This document shows, in pieces, positions 45,192-54,148 of a stretch of DNA of 64,000 bases (the first letter of the stretch is position 1; each line of letters starts with the position of its first letter). The notes under the pieces are model-generated. The model was not told where the DNA came from. It ran no database searches and saw nothing but the letters and a program-made list of their open reading frames with translations. The translations under genes were made by a program, and so were the position numbers. This DNA is from Rhodospirillales bacterium (GTDB taxonomy: Bacteria > Pseudomonadota > Alphaproteobacteria > UBA8366 > JADFVY01): positions 2,464,144 through 2,528,143 of the forward strand of contig CP070634.1 in assembly GCA_020356105.1 (NCBI GenBank), read 5' to 3'.

Positions 45192-46154
45192 TCATTCGCC
45201 CAGATCCGAAAGTCCCGCACAGATCGCCTCGAAGAAGCGCATGGCGGCCGGCGAGAGGCGACGGGCGCGCATGCAGCCGTGGATCAGACCTTGCCCCAGG
45301 TAATAGCGCGACGCCACGCCCGCCTCGCGCAGCCTGTGATGCCAAGCAGCGGCCTCGTCGCGCAGCGGATCGAGCTCGCAGGCGGCGATCATCGCCGGCG
45401 GCAGACCGGCGAGTTCCGCCGCCAGCAGCGGCGCGGCCAGGGGGTCCGAGATATCCTCGGGTTCTCTGCCCGTATAGAGCCGCAAATACGCGGCGATATC
45501 GCCGGTGCCCAGCCCCGGGGCGTCCGCGTTCTCGACGAAGGACGACAGGGAAAGATCGCAGCCCAGCGTCGGATAGATCAGCAGCTGCAGCGCCAGGGGC
45601 GGCCCGCCGGCATCACGGGCCTTCAGCGTCACTGCCGCTGCCAGCGCGGCCCCGGCGCTGTCGCCGCCGACGCCGAGGCGAGCCGGGTCGACGCCGTAAT
45701 CGCCTGCATGCGCGGCGATATGGCGAACCGCCGCGTCGCAGGCCTCGAACGGGACCGGATGGCGATGCTCCGGCGCCAGCGGATAGTCGACCGCGATAAT
45801 GGCAACGCCCGCATTCCCCGCCATCCACGCGCAGTGATCGTCATGACTGTCGAGATCGCCCACGACCCAGCCGCCGCCGTGGAAATAGACCAGGCCGCCC
45901 ATCTCCCCCTCCCCCGCCGGCCGGTAGACGCGGACCGGAATGCCCCCCCGCGGACCCGGGACGACACCGTCACGCACCGACAGTCCCCGCGGATGCGGCC
46001 CGGCGAAGGCGCGGCAAAGCGCGGTGAAGGCGCGGCGTTGCTGATCCACCGTCATCTCACCGCTGGTGTGCGAGAAAAGAGCCTCGGCGCGGGTCAGGTA
46101 TTCGGCTATGCCGGGCGCCAGCCGGTCGGCATATTTTTCAGGGACGGCCGTCAT
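45192..46154 (-). CDS. HSL-family alpha/beta hydrolase (esterase/lipase)
   Basis: This 320-residue protein of the hormone-sensitive lipase group has the oxyanion motif YFHGGGWVVGD, nucleophile GGDSAGAAL, catalytic ELDPLRDE and GLIHGCMR histidine. It is soluble with no signal peptide. Its start overlaps the stop of the thioesterase gene (46151-46154), so they are coupled. The physiological ester is unknown; the context hints at a carnitine or betaine ester (inference). Confidence 0.85.
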   Translation of the reverse strand: MTAVPEKYADRLAPGIAEYLTRAEALFSHTSGEMTVDQQRRAFTALCRAFAGPHPRGLSVRDGVVPGPRGGIPVRVYRPAGEGEMGGLVYFHGGGWVVGDLDSHDDHCAWMAGNAGVAIIAVDYPLAPEHRHPVPFEACDAAVRHIAAHAGDYGVDPARLGVGGDSAGAALAAAVTLKARDAGGPPLALQLLIYPTLGCDLSLSSFVENADAPGLGTGDIAAYLRLYTGREPEDISDPLAAPLLAAELAGLPPAMIAACELDPLRDEAAAWHHRLREAGVASRYYLGQGLIHGCMRARRLSPAAMRFFEAICAGLSDLGE

Positions 46155-46678
46155 CGGCGCGCTCGCGGAAAGGCGATGCGGCGGCCGGCCTGCTCGGGCG
46201 CCGGCAGGTGCGCATGGGCCGCCTCTATCGCCATCAGCCGGTCGGCGATCTCCGGCGGGAACGGCGCCGAGCGCGGACCGCTCATATCTACATGCAGCAG
46301 CATGTGCTCACCGGTGGCGAGCAGGTCGCCGCTGTCGCCATGATACATGGCGTGAAACAGCCTGTAGCGCTTCTCGTCACGCCCCAGCAGCCGGGTTTCG
46401 ATGCGCACCGGCTCGCCCTCCGAGACTTCCCGCAGATACATTACATGCGTTTCCAGGGTATAGATCGAACTGTTGGTGCGCGCGCGATAGGCGGCATCCT
46501 GGCCGGAATAGTCCATGAACGCGTCGGTCGCTTGGCTGAACAGGCGAACGTAATACGCCTCGTTCATATGGCCGTTGTAGTCCAGCCATTCCGACTTCAC
46601 CGTGGCACGGTAGAGGCAGAGCGGCGCATCGATGGTCATCGCCTGGCACCCCGTCAAATCCGAGAGACGATAACGCAT
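46151..46678 (-). CDS. cdhB: Hotdog thioesterase, probable betainyl-CoA thioesterase
   Basis: This protein of up to 175 residues belongs to the 4-hydroxybenzoyl-CoA thioesterase group: SEWLDYNGHMNEAYYVRLFS near the N-terminus, then IYTLETHVMYLREVSEGEPV. Similar thioesterases lie beside or are fused to L-carnitine dehydrogenase, where they hydrolyse betainyl-CoA to glycine betaine. Here it is divergent from the cdhC-cdhA genes across a 0.7 kb regulatory gap. The ATG at 46639 is an equally good start and gives a more family-like N-terminus. Function rests on similarity plus context. Confidence 0.72.
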   Translation of the reverse strand: MRYRLSDLTGCQAMTIDAPLCLYRATVKSEWLDYNGHMNEAYYVRLFSQATDAFMDYSGQDAAYRARTNSSIYTLETHVMYLREVSEGEPVRIETRLLGRDEKRYRLFHAMYHGDSGDLLATGEHMLLHVDMSGPRSAPFPPEIADRLMAIEAAHAHLPAPEQAGRRIAFPRARR

Positions 46679-47364
46679 GACCCGGCGGGCCGGGAAGGGT
46701 TTAGACCTGGGCGGCGTGCCGGGCTCGCCAATCGCGCCCTGCCGCAGATCGGGATATTGCTATCGGGAACCGGCGCTGGCTGAACATGCACCCCGCGGGG
46801 CGGACTGCCGCGCTAACAACGCGCAAATGAAAGGAGGCGCCAAGTGCTCAGACGCGGAGTCTTCGCATCGCACCCTCGCGGGCACATCCTGACGCCTCCT
46901 GAACCGTTCCGTCTGCAGAATTCTCGATCCGATTGGCCCGGAGGCCCTTCGCACCGGTCCACCTGCCGGCTTCCCGATCCACACGCCGTCCGGTCCTAGG
47001 ACCGCGCGCCGTGCAGATATATGGTCGAATATTCTCCGGCTGAATACAATAAAAAAATCCATTTCAACTCAAATTTTCAGTGGATTATTTGGTGTGTAAC
47101 TTGTGCATAAATTTCTTTTTTCTGTGGAAAGCGTTCTGAATTTTCTGTGGGCAATATACCTTTATCGCTGCGTTTTCTGCGACTTGCGTGCCTCGCGGCT
47201 TTCCCGCAAACGGCGAGCGCCCGACGCCGCCGCGGCGCAGGCCGGCAACTCGCCGTCGCAAAAAAGCGTTCCCTGGTCGGTCGAACACAAATACCCTGAT
47301 CACTGATCCGCCAAGATGCGCTTCGTGCAACGACGCGCCGGCCATCGCTGGAGGGAGGATTGCC
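46679..47364. other. Long divergent regulatory region of the carnitine genes
   Basis: This 686-base stretch has no convincing gene. Its middle (about 47020-47165) is AT-rich and carries three TTTTCWGTGG repeats. The remainder is GC-rich non-coding sequence. Short open frames here do not have RBSs or family similarity that I can see. Confidence 0.55.
47074..47150 (+). repeat. Three direct repeats TTTTCWGTGG in the cdh promoter region
   Basis: TTTTCAGTGG (47074-47083), TTTTCTGTGG (47118-47127) and TTTTCTGTGG (47141-47150) start 44 and 23 bases apart, close to four and two helical turns. This pattern suggests an operator array for a regulator binding one DNA face, such as an AraC/GATase-type CdhR-like protein, which is not encoded in the window. 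Confidence 0.55.
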
Positions 47365-48246
47365 ATGAACACGGACGTCATCATTGCCTGTGCCGTCACC
47401 GGGTCCGGCGACACCACCGGCAAGCATCCCGCCATTCCGGTGACCCCGGAGCAGATCGCCACCGCGGCGATCGAGGCGGCGAAGGCCGGTGCCGCGATCG
47501 CCCATTGCCACGTGCGCGAGCCGGACAGCGGCAAGCCGAGCCGTCGTGTCGAACTGTACGAGGAGGTGGTCGAGCGGATCCGCGCCAGTGATGTGGACGT
47601 TATCATCAACCTGACCGCCGGCATGGGCGGCGACTACGTGCCCGATCCGGACGACCCGACCAAAGGCATCGAGGGGACCGATCTCGTCAATGCGCGCGAG
47701 CGTCTGGCCCATGTCGAGGCGATCCGGCCGGAGATCTGCTCGCTCGACTGCGGCTCGCTGAACTTCGGCGACAGCCTCTATATCAGCACGCCGTCGATGC
47801 TGCGCGAAATGGCCAAACGTATCCAGGAGCTGGGCGTCAAGCCGGAGCTTGAGGTCTTCGAGATGGGCCATCTGCGCTTCGCCAACCAGCTGGTGGCCGA
47901 AGGCCTGGTCGAGGAGCCGCCGCTCTACCAGATCTGTCTCGGCATCCCTTGGGCCGCCCCGGCTGACGCCGATACCATGCGGATCATGCGCGACAAACTG
48001 CCGGACGGCGCCAACTGGTTTGCCTTCGGCATCGGCCGACACCAGATGCCGATGGCGGCGACCGCTGCGATTCTTGGCGGCAATGTGCGGGTCGGGCTCG
48101 AGGACAACCTCTACCTCGACAAGGGCGTGTTCGCGACCAACGCACAGCTGGTCGAGCGCGCCCGCGAAATCGTCCGGCTGATGGGCGGCCGAACCCTCAG
48201 TCCCGGCGAGGCCCGCGAGACGCTGGGCCTCGAGCCCCGCAACTGA
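47365..48246 (+). CDS. cdhC: 3-dehydrocarnitine cleavage enzyme (BKACE family)
   Basis: This 293-residue protein of the beta-keto acid cleavage enzyme family (DUF849) starts with [20 protein letters not shown] and has [15 protein letters not shown] (metal-binding His pair), [16 protein letters not shown] and [16 protein letters not shown]. Family members condense a beta-keto acid with acetyl-CoA to give acetoacetate and a new CoA ester. Next to a carnitine dehydrogenase the likely reaction is 3-dehydrocarnitine to betainyl-CoA. A strong RBS (GGAGGGAGGA) precedes the ATG at 47365. Confidence 0.88.
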   Translation: MNTDVIIACAVTGSGDTTGKHPAIPVTPEQIATAAIEAAKAGAAIAHCHVREPDSGKPSRRVELYEEVVERIRASDVDVIINLTAGMGGDYVPDPDDPTKGIEGTDLVNARERLAHVEAIRPEICSLDCGSLNFGDSLYISTPSMLREMAKRIQELGVKPELEVFEMGHLRFANQLVAEGLVEEPPLYQICLGIPWAAPADADTMRIMRDKLPDGANWFAFGIGRHQMPMAATAAILGGNVRVGLEDNLYLDKGVFATNAQLVERAREIVRLMGGRTLSPGEARETLGLEPRN

Positions 48247-48260
48247 CAGGAGACAGGAAC

Positions 48261-49250
48261 ATGTCCCGGATCACTCGCCTGGCCATTATCGGCACGGGCG
48301 TGATCGGTGCCGGCTGGGCGGCACGCTGCCTGGTGCGCGGCATCGACATTAGCGCCAGCGATCCAGCCCCGGACGCCGAGGCCAAGCTGCGCGCCGCGTT
48401 GCAGAATGCCCGCCCGGCCGCCGCGAAACTGTATGGATCAGACGCCGTCGCGCCCGGCAACCTGACCTTTGCCGACAGCGTCGAGGCGGCGGTGGATGGC
48501 GCGGGATTCGTGCAGGAGAGCGCGCCCGAGCGCGAGGATCTGAAACGCGAACTCCATGCCCGGATTGATGCCGTCGCCCCGCCCGAGGTAATTATCGCCT
48601 CCTCCTCTTCCGGCCTTCTGCCGACACACATACAGGCGGACTGCCGGCACCCCGAGCGCATCGTCATCGGCCATCCCTTCAACCCCGTCTATCTGCTGCC
48701 GCTCTGCGAGGTGGTCGGCGGCGAAAAGACGGCACCCGAGACAATCGAGCGGGCCTGTGCCTTCTACCGTTCGATCGGCATGCATGCGCTGCACGTGCGC
48801 ACCGAGATCGAGGGGTATCTTTCCGACCGGCTGCAGGAGGCGGTGTGGCGGGAGATCCTACATCTGGTCAAGGACGGCGTGGCGACGACCGGCGAGCTGG
48901 ACGACGCCATCCGCTACGGCCCCGGGCTGCGCTGGGCCTTCATGGGCACCAACCTGATCTTCCACATGGCTGGCGGCGATTCCGGCATGCGCCATATGCT
49001 GCACCAGTTCGGTCCGGCCCTGAAGCTGCCCTGGACCAAGCTGGAGGCGCCAGAGCTGACCGACGCGCTGATCGACCGCATGGTCGCCGGCACCGAAGCG
49101 CAGGCCGAGGGACGGACCGTCAAGGAGCTGGAACGGCTGCGCGACAACTGCCTGATCGACATCATGCGCGCACTGGAGAAGTACGACATCGGCGCCGGCC
49201 AGGTGCTGGGCGAGGATGCCGCACGGCGCAAGACGGGAGGTGGATCGTGA
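48261..49250 (+). CDS. cdhA: L-carnitine dehydrogenase
   Basis: This 329-residue 3-hydroxyacyl-CoA dehydrogenase-fold protein has the NAD motif IIGTGVIGAGWAARC and IGHPFNPVYLLPLCEVVGG, and GPGLRWAFMGTNLIFHMAGG in the C-terminal domain. These are characteristic of L-carnitine 3-dehydrogenase, which makes 3-dehydrocarnitine. Size matches the unfused Pseudomonas-type enzyme; in rhizobia a thioesterase may be fused to it, while here it is separate. It follows cdhC by 14 bases with AGGAGACAGG upstream. Confidence 0.87.
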   Translation: MSRITRLAIIGTGVIGAGWAARCLVRGIDISASDPAPDAEAKLRAALQNARPAAAKLYGSDAVAPGNLTFADSVEAAVDGAGFVQESAPEREDLKRELHARIDAVAPPEVIIASSSSGLLPTHIQADCRHPERIVIGHPFNPVYLLPLCEVVGGEKTAPETIERACAFYRSIGMHALHVRTEIEGYLSDRLQEAVWREILHLVKDGVATTGELDDAIRYGPGLRWAFMGTNLIFHMAGGDSGMRHMLHQFGPALKLPWTKLEAPELTDALIDRMVAGTEAQAEGRTVKELERLRDNCLIDIMRALEKYDIGAGQVLGEDAARRKTGGGS

Positions 49251-49261
49251 TCGCGGCGCGA

Positions 49262-49363
49262 CCTCATGCTTCGAGATGCTCCTTTCGGCACTCCTCAGCA
49301 CGGGGCTCCGCCGTCCGCGTCCTCATCCTGAGGAGCGGCGAAGCCGCGTCTCGAAGGGTGAGG
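49262..49363. repeat. REP-like palindromic element pair
   Basis: Two oppositely oriented copies of a roughly 43-base palindromic unit lie in the cdhA to acyl-CoA dehydrogenase gap. The degenerate copy at 49262-49305 begins CCTCATGCTTCGAGATG and contains CTCCTCAGCA. The copy at 49321-49363 begins CCTCATCCTGAGGAGCGGC and ends CTCGAAGGGTGAGG. This resembles a repeat widespread between genes in alphaproteobacteria. A third copy is at 57048-57090. Confidence 0.75.
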
Positions 49364-49401
49364 TCGCTCGGCCGGCACTGCGATAGCAACGGAGGGGCCC
49401 A

Positions 49402-50562
49402 ATGGATTTCGGATTGACCGAAGAACACAAGATGGTGGTCGAGACGGTCCGCGCGTTCGTCGAGGCCGAACTGTACCCGCTCGAGGCCGAGCTGGAGCGC
49501 AGCGGTGAATTGCCGCGCAAGGCCGGTCGCGAGATCCAGGACAAGGTGCTGGCGATGGGCTTCTACGCCCCGAATATCCCCGAGGAATTTGGCGGCGGCG
49601 GGCTCGACAACCTGACCTTCGCGCTCTTGGAGCGCGAGCTTGGACGGACCTCGATGGGCCTCAACCACTGGTGGGGGCGGCCGTCCAACATCCTGTGCGC
49701 CGGCACGTTGGAGCAGCGGGAGCGCTATCTCATCCCCTGCGTGAAGGGCGAGAAGATGGACGCGCTGGCGATGACCGAGCCGGACGCGGGATCGGATGTA
49801 CGGGGCATGAAATGCACCGCCCGTCGCGACGGCGGCGACTGGGTGATCAACGGCACCAAGCATTTCATCAGCCATGCCGATATCGCCGACTTCGTCATCA
49901 CCTTCATCGCCACCGGCGAGGAGGAGACGCCGCGGGGCATGAAGAAGCGCATCACCTGTTTCCTGATCGACCGCGGCACCCCGGGCTTCGAGATCCGGCC
50001 GGGCTACAATTCGGTCTCGCATCGCGGCTATCACAACTGCATCCTCGACTTCGACGACTGCCGGGTGCCGGACCACCAGATCCTCGGCGAAGAAGGCAAG
50101 GGCTTCGAGGTCGCCAATGACTGGCTCTATGCGACACGGATCACGGTGGCGACAATGTGCGTCGGCCGGGCCCGCCGGGTTTTCGAGATGGCCGCGGAAT
50201 GGTGCGCGACCCGCAAGCAGTTCGGCCAGACCATCGGCAAGTTCCAGGGGACGTCCTTCAAACTCGCCGACATGATCACCGAAATCGACGCCGCTGACTG
50301 GCTGACCCTGGCCGCGGCCTGGAAGCTCGACCAGGGACAGGACGCCAACCGCGAGATCGCCTCGGCCAAGCTCTATGCCTCGGAGATGCTGGCCCGCGTC
50401 ACCGACCAGGCGATCCAGATCCATGGCGGCATGGGACTGATGGACGATTTGCCGCTGGAGCGGTTCTGGCGCGACGCGCGCGTCGAGCGGATCTGGGACG
50501 GCACCTCGGAAATTCAGCGCCACATCATCTCGCGCGCCATCCTGCGCCCGCTGGAGACCTGA
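49402..50562 (+). CDS. Acyl-CoA dehydrogenase, probable gamma-butyrobetainyl-CoA dehydrogenase
   Basis: This 386-residue enzyme has MTEPDAGSDVRGMKCTARR, NGTKHFISHADIADF, ATRKQFGQTIGKFQGTSFKL and HGGMGLMDDLPLERFWRDAR. The usual catalytic Glu of EGTSE is Asp here (RIWDGTSEIQR), a variant seen in some subgroups. Located between carnitine dehydrogenase and a CaiD-type hydratase, it probably converts gamma-butyrobetainyl-CoA to crotonobetainyl-CoA. That substrate is inferred from context. Confidence 0.8.
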   Translation: MDFGLTEEHKMVVETVRAFVEAELYPLEAELERSGELPRKAGREIQDKVLAMGFYAPNIPEEFGGGGLDNLTFALLERELGRTSMGLNHWWGRPSNILCAGTLEQRERYLIPCVKGEKMDALAMTEPDAGSDVRGMKCTARRDGGDWVINGTKHFISHADIADFVITFIATGEEETPRGMKKRITCFLIDRGTPGFEIRPGYNSVSHRGYHNCILDFDDCRVPDHQILGEEGKGFEVANDWLYATRITVATMCVGRARRVFEMAAEWCATRKQFGQTIGKFQGTSFKLADMITEIDAADWLTLAAAWKLDQGQDANREIASAKLYASEMLARVTDQAIQIHGGMGLMDDLPLERFWRDARVERIWDGTSEIQRHIISRAILRPLET

Positions 50563-50567
50563 CCCGC

Positions 50568-52649
50568 ATGACCGCCGGCGCCCTACAGCGGCTGCTGCGC
50601 CCGGCGACCCTCGCCGTGATCGGCGGGCGCGAGGCTGCCGAGGTCATCCATCAATGCGACAAGCTGGGCTTCGCCGGCACGATCTGGCCGGTCAGCCCCA
50701 AGCGCGACAGCATCGCCGGGCGCGAATGCCACAAGCGGCTGGAGGACCTGCCCGGCGCCCCCGATGCCGCCTTCATCGCCATCCCCGCCGAGCCGACCAT
50801 CGAGGCGGTCGAGATCCTCGCCGCCATGGGCGCCGGCGGCGCCGTCTGCTACGCCTCCGGCTTCCGCGAGGTGGCCGCGGACGGGATCGCGAGGCAGGAT
50901 CGGCTGGTCGCCGCCGCCGGCGGCATGCCGATCCTCGGTCCGAACTGTTACGGCTTCGTCAATTATCTCGACGGCGCTGCCCTGTGGCCCGACCAGCACG
51001 GCGGCGAGCGGGTCGCCCGCGGCGTCGCCATCGTCACGCAAAGCGGCAATATGGGCTTGAATCTCACCATGCAGCAGCGCTCGCTGCCGCTGGCCCACCT
51101 CATCACCCTCGGCAACCAGGCCATCATCGGCATGCCGGAATGCATCGCGGCGCTTATCGAGGACGAGCGGGTGACCGCGATCGGCTTGCATATCGAGGGA
51201 CTCGCCGACCTCGCCGCCTTCGAGCGCGCGGTCGCTCTGTCCCGCGGTCGCGGCCTGCCGGTGGTCGCGCTGAAGACCGGTCGCTCGGTGACCGGGGCGG
51301 AGATCGCGCTCAGCCATACCGCCTCGCTGGCCGGCCCGGACGGTCTGTACGACGCCTTCTTCGAGCGCCTTGGCGTCGCTCGGGTGCATTCGGTGCCGGA
51401 GTTCCTCGAGACCTTGAAGTTCTTGTCCATCGCTGGCCCGCTTGCGGGCAGCCGGATCGCGTCGATGAGCTGCTCCGGCGGCGAGGCCTCGCTGATCGCC
51501 GACATGGCCGAGGGCCGCGACATCACCTTCCCGCCGATGACCGAAACGCACCGCGCTGAAGTCGCCGCCACCCTGAATTCGCTGGTTCGCGTTTCCAATC
51601 CGCTCGACTACCACACCTTCATCTGGGGTGACGAGGAACGCCAGACCGAGACCTTCACCGCGATGCTGCGCGGCCGCTACGACCTGTCGCTGCTGATCCT
51701 CGACTTCCCGCGGCCCGACCGCTGCCTGCCCGACGACTGGTGGCGCACGGTCAACGCCATCGTCAACGCCGCCCGCCGCACGGGCCAACGCGCCGCCGTC
51801 GTCGCCTCGCTGCCGGAATGCCTGCCCGAGGAGGTGCGCAGCTATCTAATCGAGCAGGGGGTGGCGCCGCTGCAGGGGATGGCCGAGACGCTCACCGCGA
51901 TCGAGGCGGCCGCGCGCATCGGCCGCGCCATGGCTGACGGCGACCCCCCGGCCCTGCTGCGCCCCGGCCCCGTCGCCGATGCCGGCAGCCGCGTCCGTGA
52001 CGAATGGGAATCAAAGCGTCTGCTTGCCGCGCACGGGCTCACGGTGCCCGAGGGCGCGCTGGTCGCCTCTCCGGCCGAGGCGGTGGCGACGGCCGAGGCC
52101 TTCGGTTATCCGGTTGCAGTCAAGGCGGTCTCGGCCGCGATGGTGCACAAGACGGAGCACGGCGCCATCGCCCTCAACCTCATCGATGCCGACGCGGTGC
52201 AGGCGGCGGCGGAGCGGATGGCGATGCTGTCGGACCGCATCCTCGTCGAGCGCATGGTCACCGACGGCATCGCCGAGTTGATCATCGGCATCGACCGGGA
52301 TGCGCAGTTCGGCCCGTATCTCGTGGTCGGCTTCGGCGGCATCCTCGTGGAGGCGATCAGCGACAGCCACACCCTGCTGCTGCCGACCACGCGCGAGCAG
52401 GTGCTGGCGGCGCTCGGGGCGCTGAAGACGGCGCCGATGCTGGATGGCTATCGCGGCCTGCCGCCGGCCGACAAGGGGGCCGCGGTCGATGCCGTCCTGG
52501 CCGTCGCGGCTTTTGCCGCCGACCACGCCGACAGCATCCTCGAGCTCGACGTCAACCCGCTAATCGTGCGCGCGCAGGGTCTCGGCGCCGTCGTCGCCGA
52601 CGCCATGATCCGCGTCGCCGAACCGGACCAAGGAGGATGCAAGCCATGA
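50568..52649 (+). CDS. NDP-forming acyl-CoA synthetase (acetate-CoA ligase family)
   Basis: This 693-residue protein has a CoA-binding domain (TLAVIGGREAAEVIHQCDKL), succinyl-CoA synthetase-like domains (VTQSGNMGLNLTMQQ; SHTASLAG with the likely phosphohistidine) and a C-terminal ATP-grasp domain (VPEGALVASPAEA, VKAVSAAMVHKTEHGA). It forms acyl-CoA with nucleoside diphosphate as product. In this operon it could activate gamma-butyrobetaine or carnitine, a role played in enterobacteria by the AMP-forming CaiC or the transferase CaiB. It begins 5 bases after the dehydrogenase and overlaps the caiD start. Confidence 0.83.
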   Translation: MTAGALQRLLRPATLAVIGGREAAEVIHQCDKLGFAGTIWPVSPKRDSIAGRECHKRLEDLPGAPDAAFIAIPAEPTIEAVEILAAMGAGGAVCYASGFREVAADGIARQDRLVAAAGGMPILGPNCYGFVNYLDGAALWPDQHGGERVARGVAIVTQSGNMGLNLTMQQRSLPLAHLITLGNQAIIGMPECIAALIEDERVTAIGLHIEGLADLAAFERAVALSRGRGLPVVALKTGRSVTGAEIALSHTASLAGPDGLYDAFFERLGVARVHSVPEFLETLKFLSIAGPLAGSRIASMSCSGGEASLIADMAEGRDITFPPMTETHRAEVAATLNSLVRVSNPLDYHTFIWGDEERQTETFTAMLRGRYDLSLLILDFPRPDRCLPDDWWRTVNAIVNAARRTGQRAAVVASLPECLPEEVRSYLIEQGVAPLQGMAETLTAIEAAARIGRAMADGDPPALLRPGPVADAGSRVRDEWESKRLLAAHGLTVPEGALVASPAEAVATAEAFGYPVAVKAVSAAMVHKTEHGAIALNLIDADAVQAAAERMAMLSDRILVERMVTDGIAELIIGIDRDAQFGPYLVVGFGGILVEAISDSHTLLLPTTREQVLAALGALKTAPMLDGYRGLPPADKGAAVDAVLAVAAFAADHADSILELDVNPLIVRAQGLGAVVADAMIRVAEPDQGGCKP

Positions 52650-53428
52650 CCAGACCGGTGATCATCGAGCGCCGCGGCGCGGTGCTGGAGGTGACGCTCG
52701 ACCGGCCCAAGGCCAACGCCATCGACGCCGCCACCAGCCGCATCATGGGCGAGGTCTTCGCCGGCTTCCGCGACGATAGGGACCTGCGCGTCGCCATCCT
52801 GACCGGCGGCGGCGAGCGCTTCTTCAGCGCCGGCTGGGACCTCAAGGCCGCGGCGGCGGGCGAGGCGCCGGATGCCGACTACGGCGTCGGTGGTTTCGGC
52901 GGGCTGCAGGAGCTGCCGGGTCTCAACAAGCCGGTCATTGCCGCCGTCAACGGCATGGCGCTGGGCGGCGGCTTCGAGCTGATGATGTCCTGCGACATCA
53001 TCCTTGCCGCCGAGGCCGCGACCTTCGCGCTGCCGGAGATCCGCTCCGGCACCATCGCCGATGCCGCCACCGTCAAGCTGCCGCGGCGCATCCCCTGGCA
53101 CGTCGCGATGGAGCTCCTGTTCACCGGCCGCTGGATGAACGCCGCCGAGGCCAAGCATTGGGGCCTCGTCAACGAGATCGTGCCGGCCGGCGACCTCATG
53201 AGCCGGGCCCGCGAGGTCGCCGCCCTGCTGGCGAGCGGCCCGCCGCTGGTCTACGCCGCGATCAAGGAGGTCGACCGCGAGACCGCGCATCTGCCGATCC
53301 AAAAAGCGATGGACCTGATCACCGGCCGGAAACTCAAAACCATCGAGACCCTCTATTCGAGCGAGGACCAGCTGGAAGGCGCTCGCGCCTTTGCCGAAAA
53401 ACGCGACCCGGTCTGGAAGGGGCGATGA
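52646..53428 (+). CDS. caiD: Crotonobetainyl-CoA hydratase (carnitinyl-CoA dehydratase)
   Basis: This 260-residue crotonase is strikingly like enterobacterial CaiD (261 residues): LEVTLDRPKANAIDAATS, FFSAGWDLKAAAAGEAPDAD, AVNGMALGGGFELMMSCD and the C-terminus AFAEKRDPVWKGR all have counterparts I recall in CaiD. It would interconvert crotonobetainyl-CoA and L-carnitinyl-CoA. Strong RBS AGGAGG before the ATG at 52646, which overlaps the upstream stop. Confidence 0.88.
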   Translation: MTRPVIIERRGAVLEVTLDRPKANAIDAATSRIMGEVFAGFRDDRDLRVAILTGGGERFFSAGWDLKAAAAGEAPDADYGVGGFGGLQELPGLNKPVIAAVNGMALGGGFELMMSCDIILAAEAATFALPEIRSGTIADAATVKLPRRIPWHVAMELLFTGRWMNAAEAKHWGLVNEIVPAGDLMSRAREVAALLASGPPLVYAAIKEVDRETAHLPIQKAMDLITGRKLKTIETLYSSEDQLEGARAFAEKRDPVWKGR

Positions 53429-53509
53429 CGGCCGCCCGTGCCGAGCGATTCCATGCAGCGGCATTTTCTGGGGGTTTGCGCCGGTTGGCGATGCCCCCTC
53501 CCAGACGCC

Positions 53510-53977
53510 CTACTCCGCGACCACCAGCCTGTAGTCCGGGGTCGGATTGAGGGGGCAGGAGAAGACGTAACTGCCGGGCGTGAGCTCGACCTCGTAATCC
53601 TTGGTCGCGCCCGTCGTCAGCCCGCCGCCGGAGACGCTGGGCAGGGTCGCGCGGGCAACGATGCCGTCGCCGCGCAGCCAGAAGCCGAGGCCATAGGGCA
53701 CGTTCTTATTTGTCACCCGGAAGATGTATTTGCCGGGCTTCAACGTCATCGGTTCGGTCGCCGCCAGCCGCGCCGCCCCGGAGGCCTCGTTGATCGCCTC
53801 GCAATCAGCCTTCTTCGCCGATCTGTAGCCGTGGTCCGTGCCACCCTCCGGCTCGAGGAACTGGCAGGGCGTCTGAGTCAGCTCGATCACCGTCGCGGCG
53901 GCCGCCGGGCCGGTGCTTGCAAGAGTGAGGGCCACTCCGGCGGCCAGCGCCGATGCGATCAGGGTGTTGCGCGACAT
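53510..53977 (-). CDS. Small periplasmic cupredoxin-like protein
   Basis: This 155-residue protein has a signal peptide (ALTLASTGPAAAA) and a beta-rich domain with KPGKYIFRVTNKNVPYGLGF and TPGSYVFSCPLNPTPDYRLV, which follows the cupredoxin strand pattern. Only the cysteine of the usual copper ligands is obvious; the C-terminal His/Met are absent, so it may not bind type-1 copper. ATG at 53977 has GGAGAAGAG upstream. Convergent with caiD. Function unknown. Confidence 0.68.
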   Translation of the reverse strand: MSRNTLIASALAAGVALTLASTGPAAAATVIELTQTPCQFLEPEGGTDHGYRSAKKADCEAINEASGAARLAATEPMTLKPGKYIFRVTNKNVPYGLGFWLRGDGIVARATLPSVSGGGLTTGATKDYEVELTPGSYVFSCPLNPTPDYRLVVAE

Positions 53978-54148
53978 GTCTCTTCTCCATTCGTGTGCCA
54001 ATACAGGGACATGTCCCCCGATATGACGCGGCGCGACAGCGCCGGCAATCAACGATCCATCACAAGCGCGTCAGCGCGTTAACCGATCCTTGCCATCCTC
54101 CGGCTAGACTGCGCTGGCGCGCGCCCTTGATCGTGGAGTTGCCCACCG

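Noticed and set aside
46677-46892. Short open frame in the cdhB-cdhC gap
   Set aside because: Overlaps the thioesterase start region, has no RBS and shows no recognisable protein features.
47084-47107. Possible sigma-54 promoter upstream of cdhC
   Set aside because: A TTGG and a TTGTGC occur, but the GG to GC spacing is 12, not the required 10.
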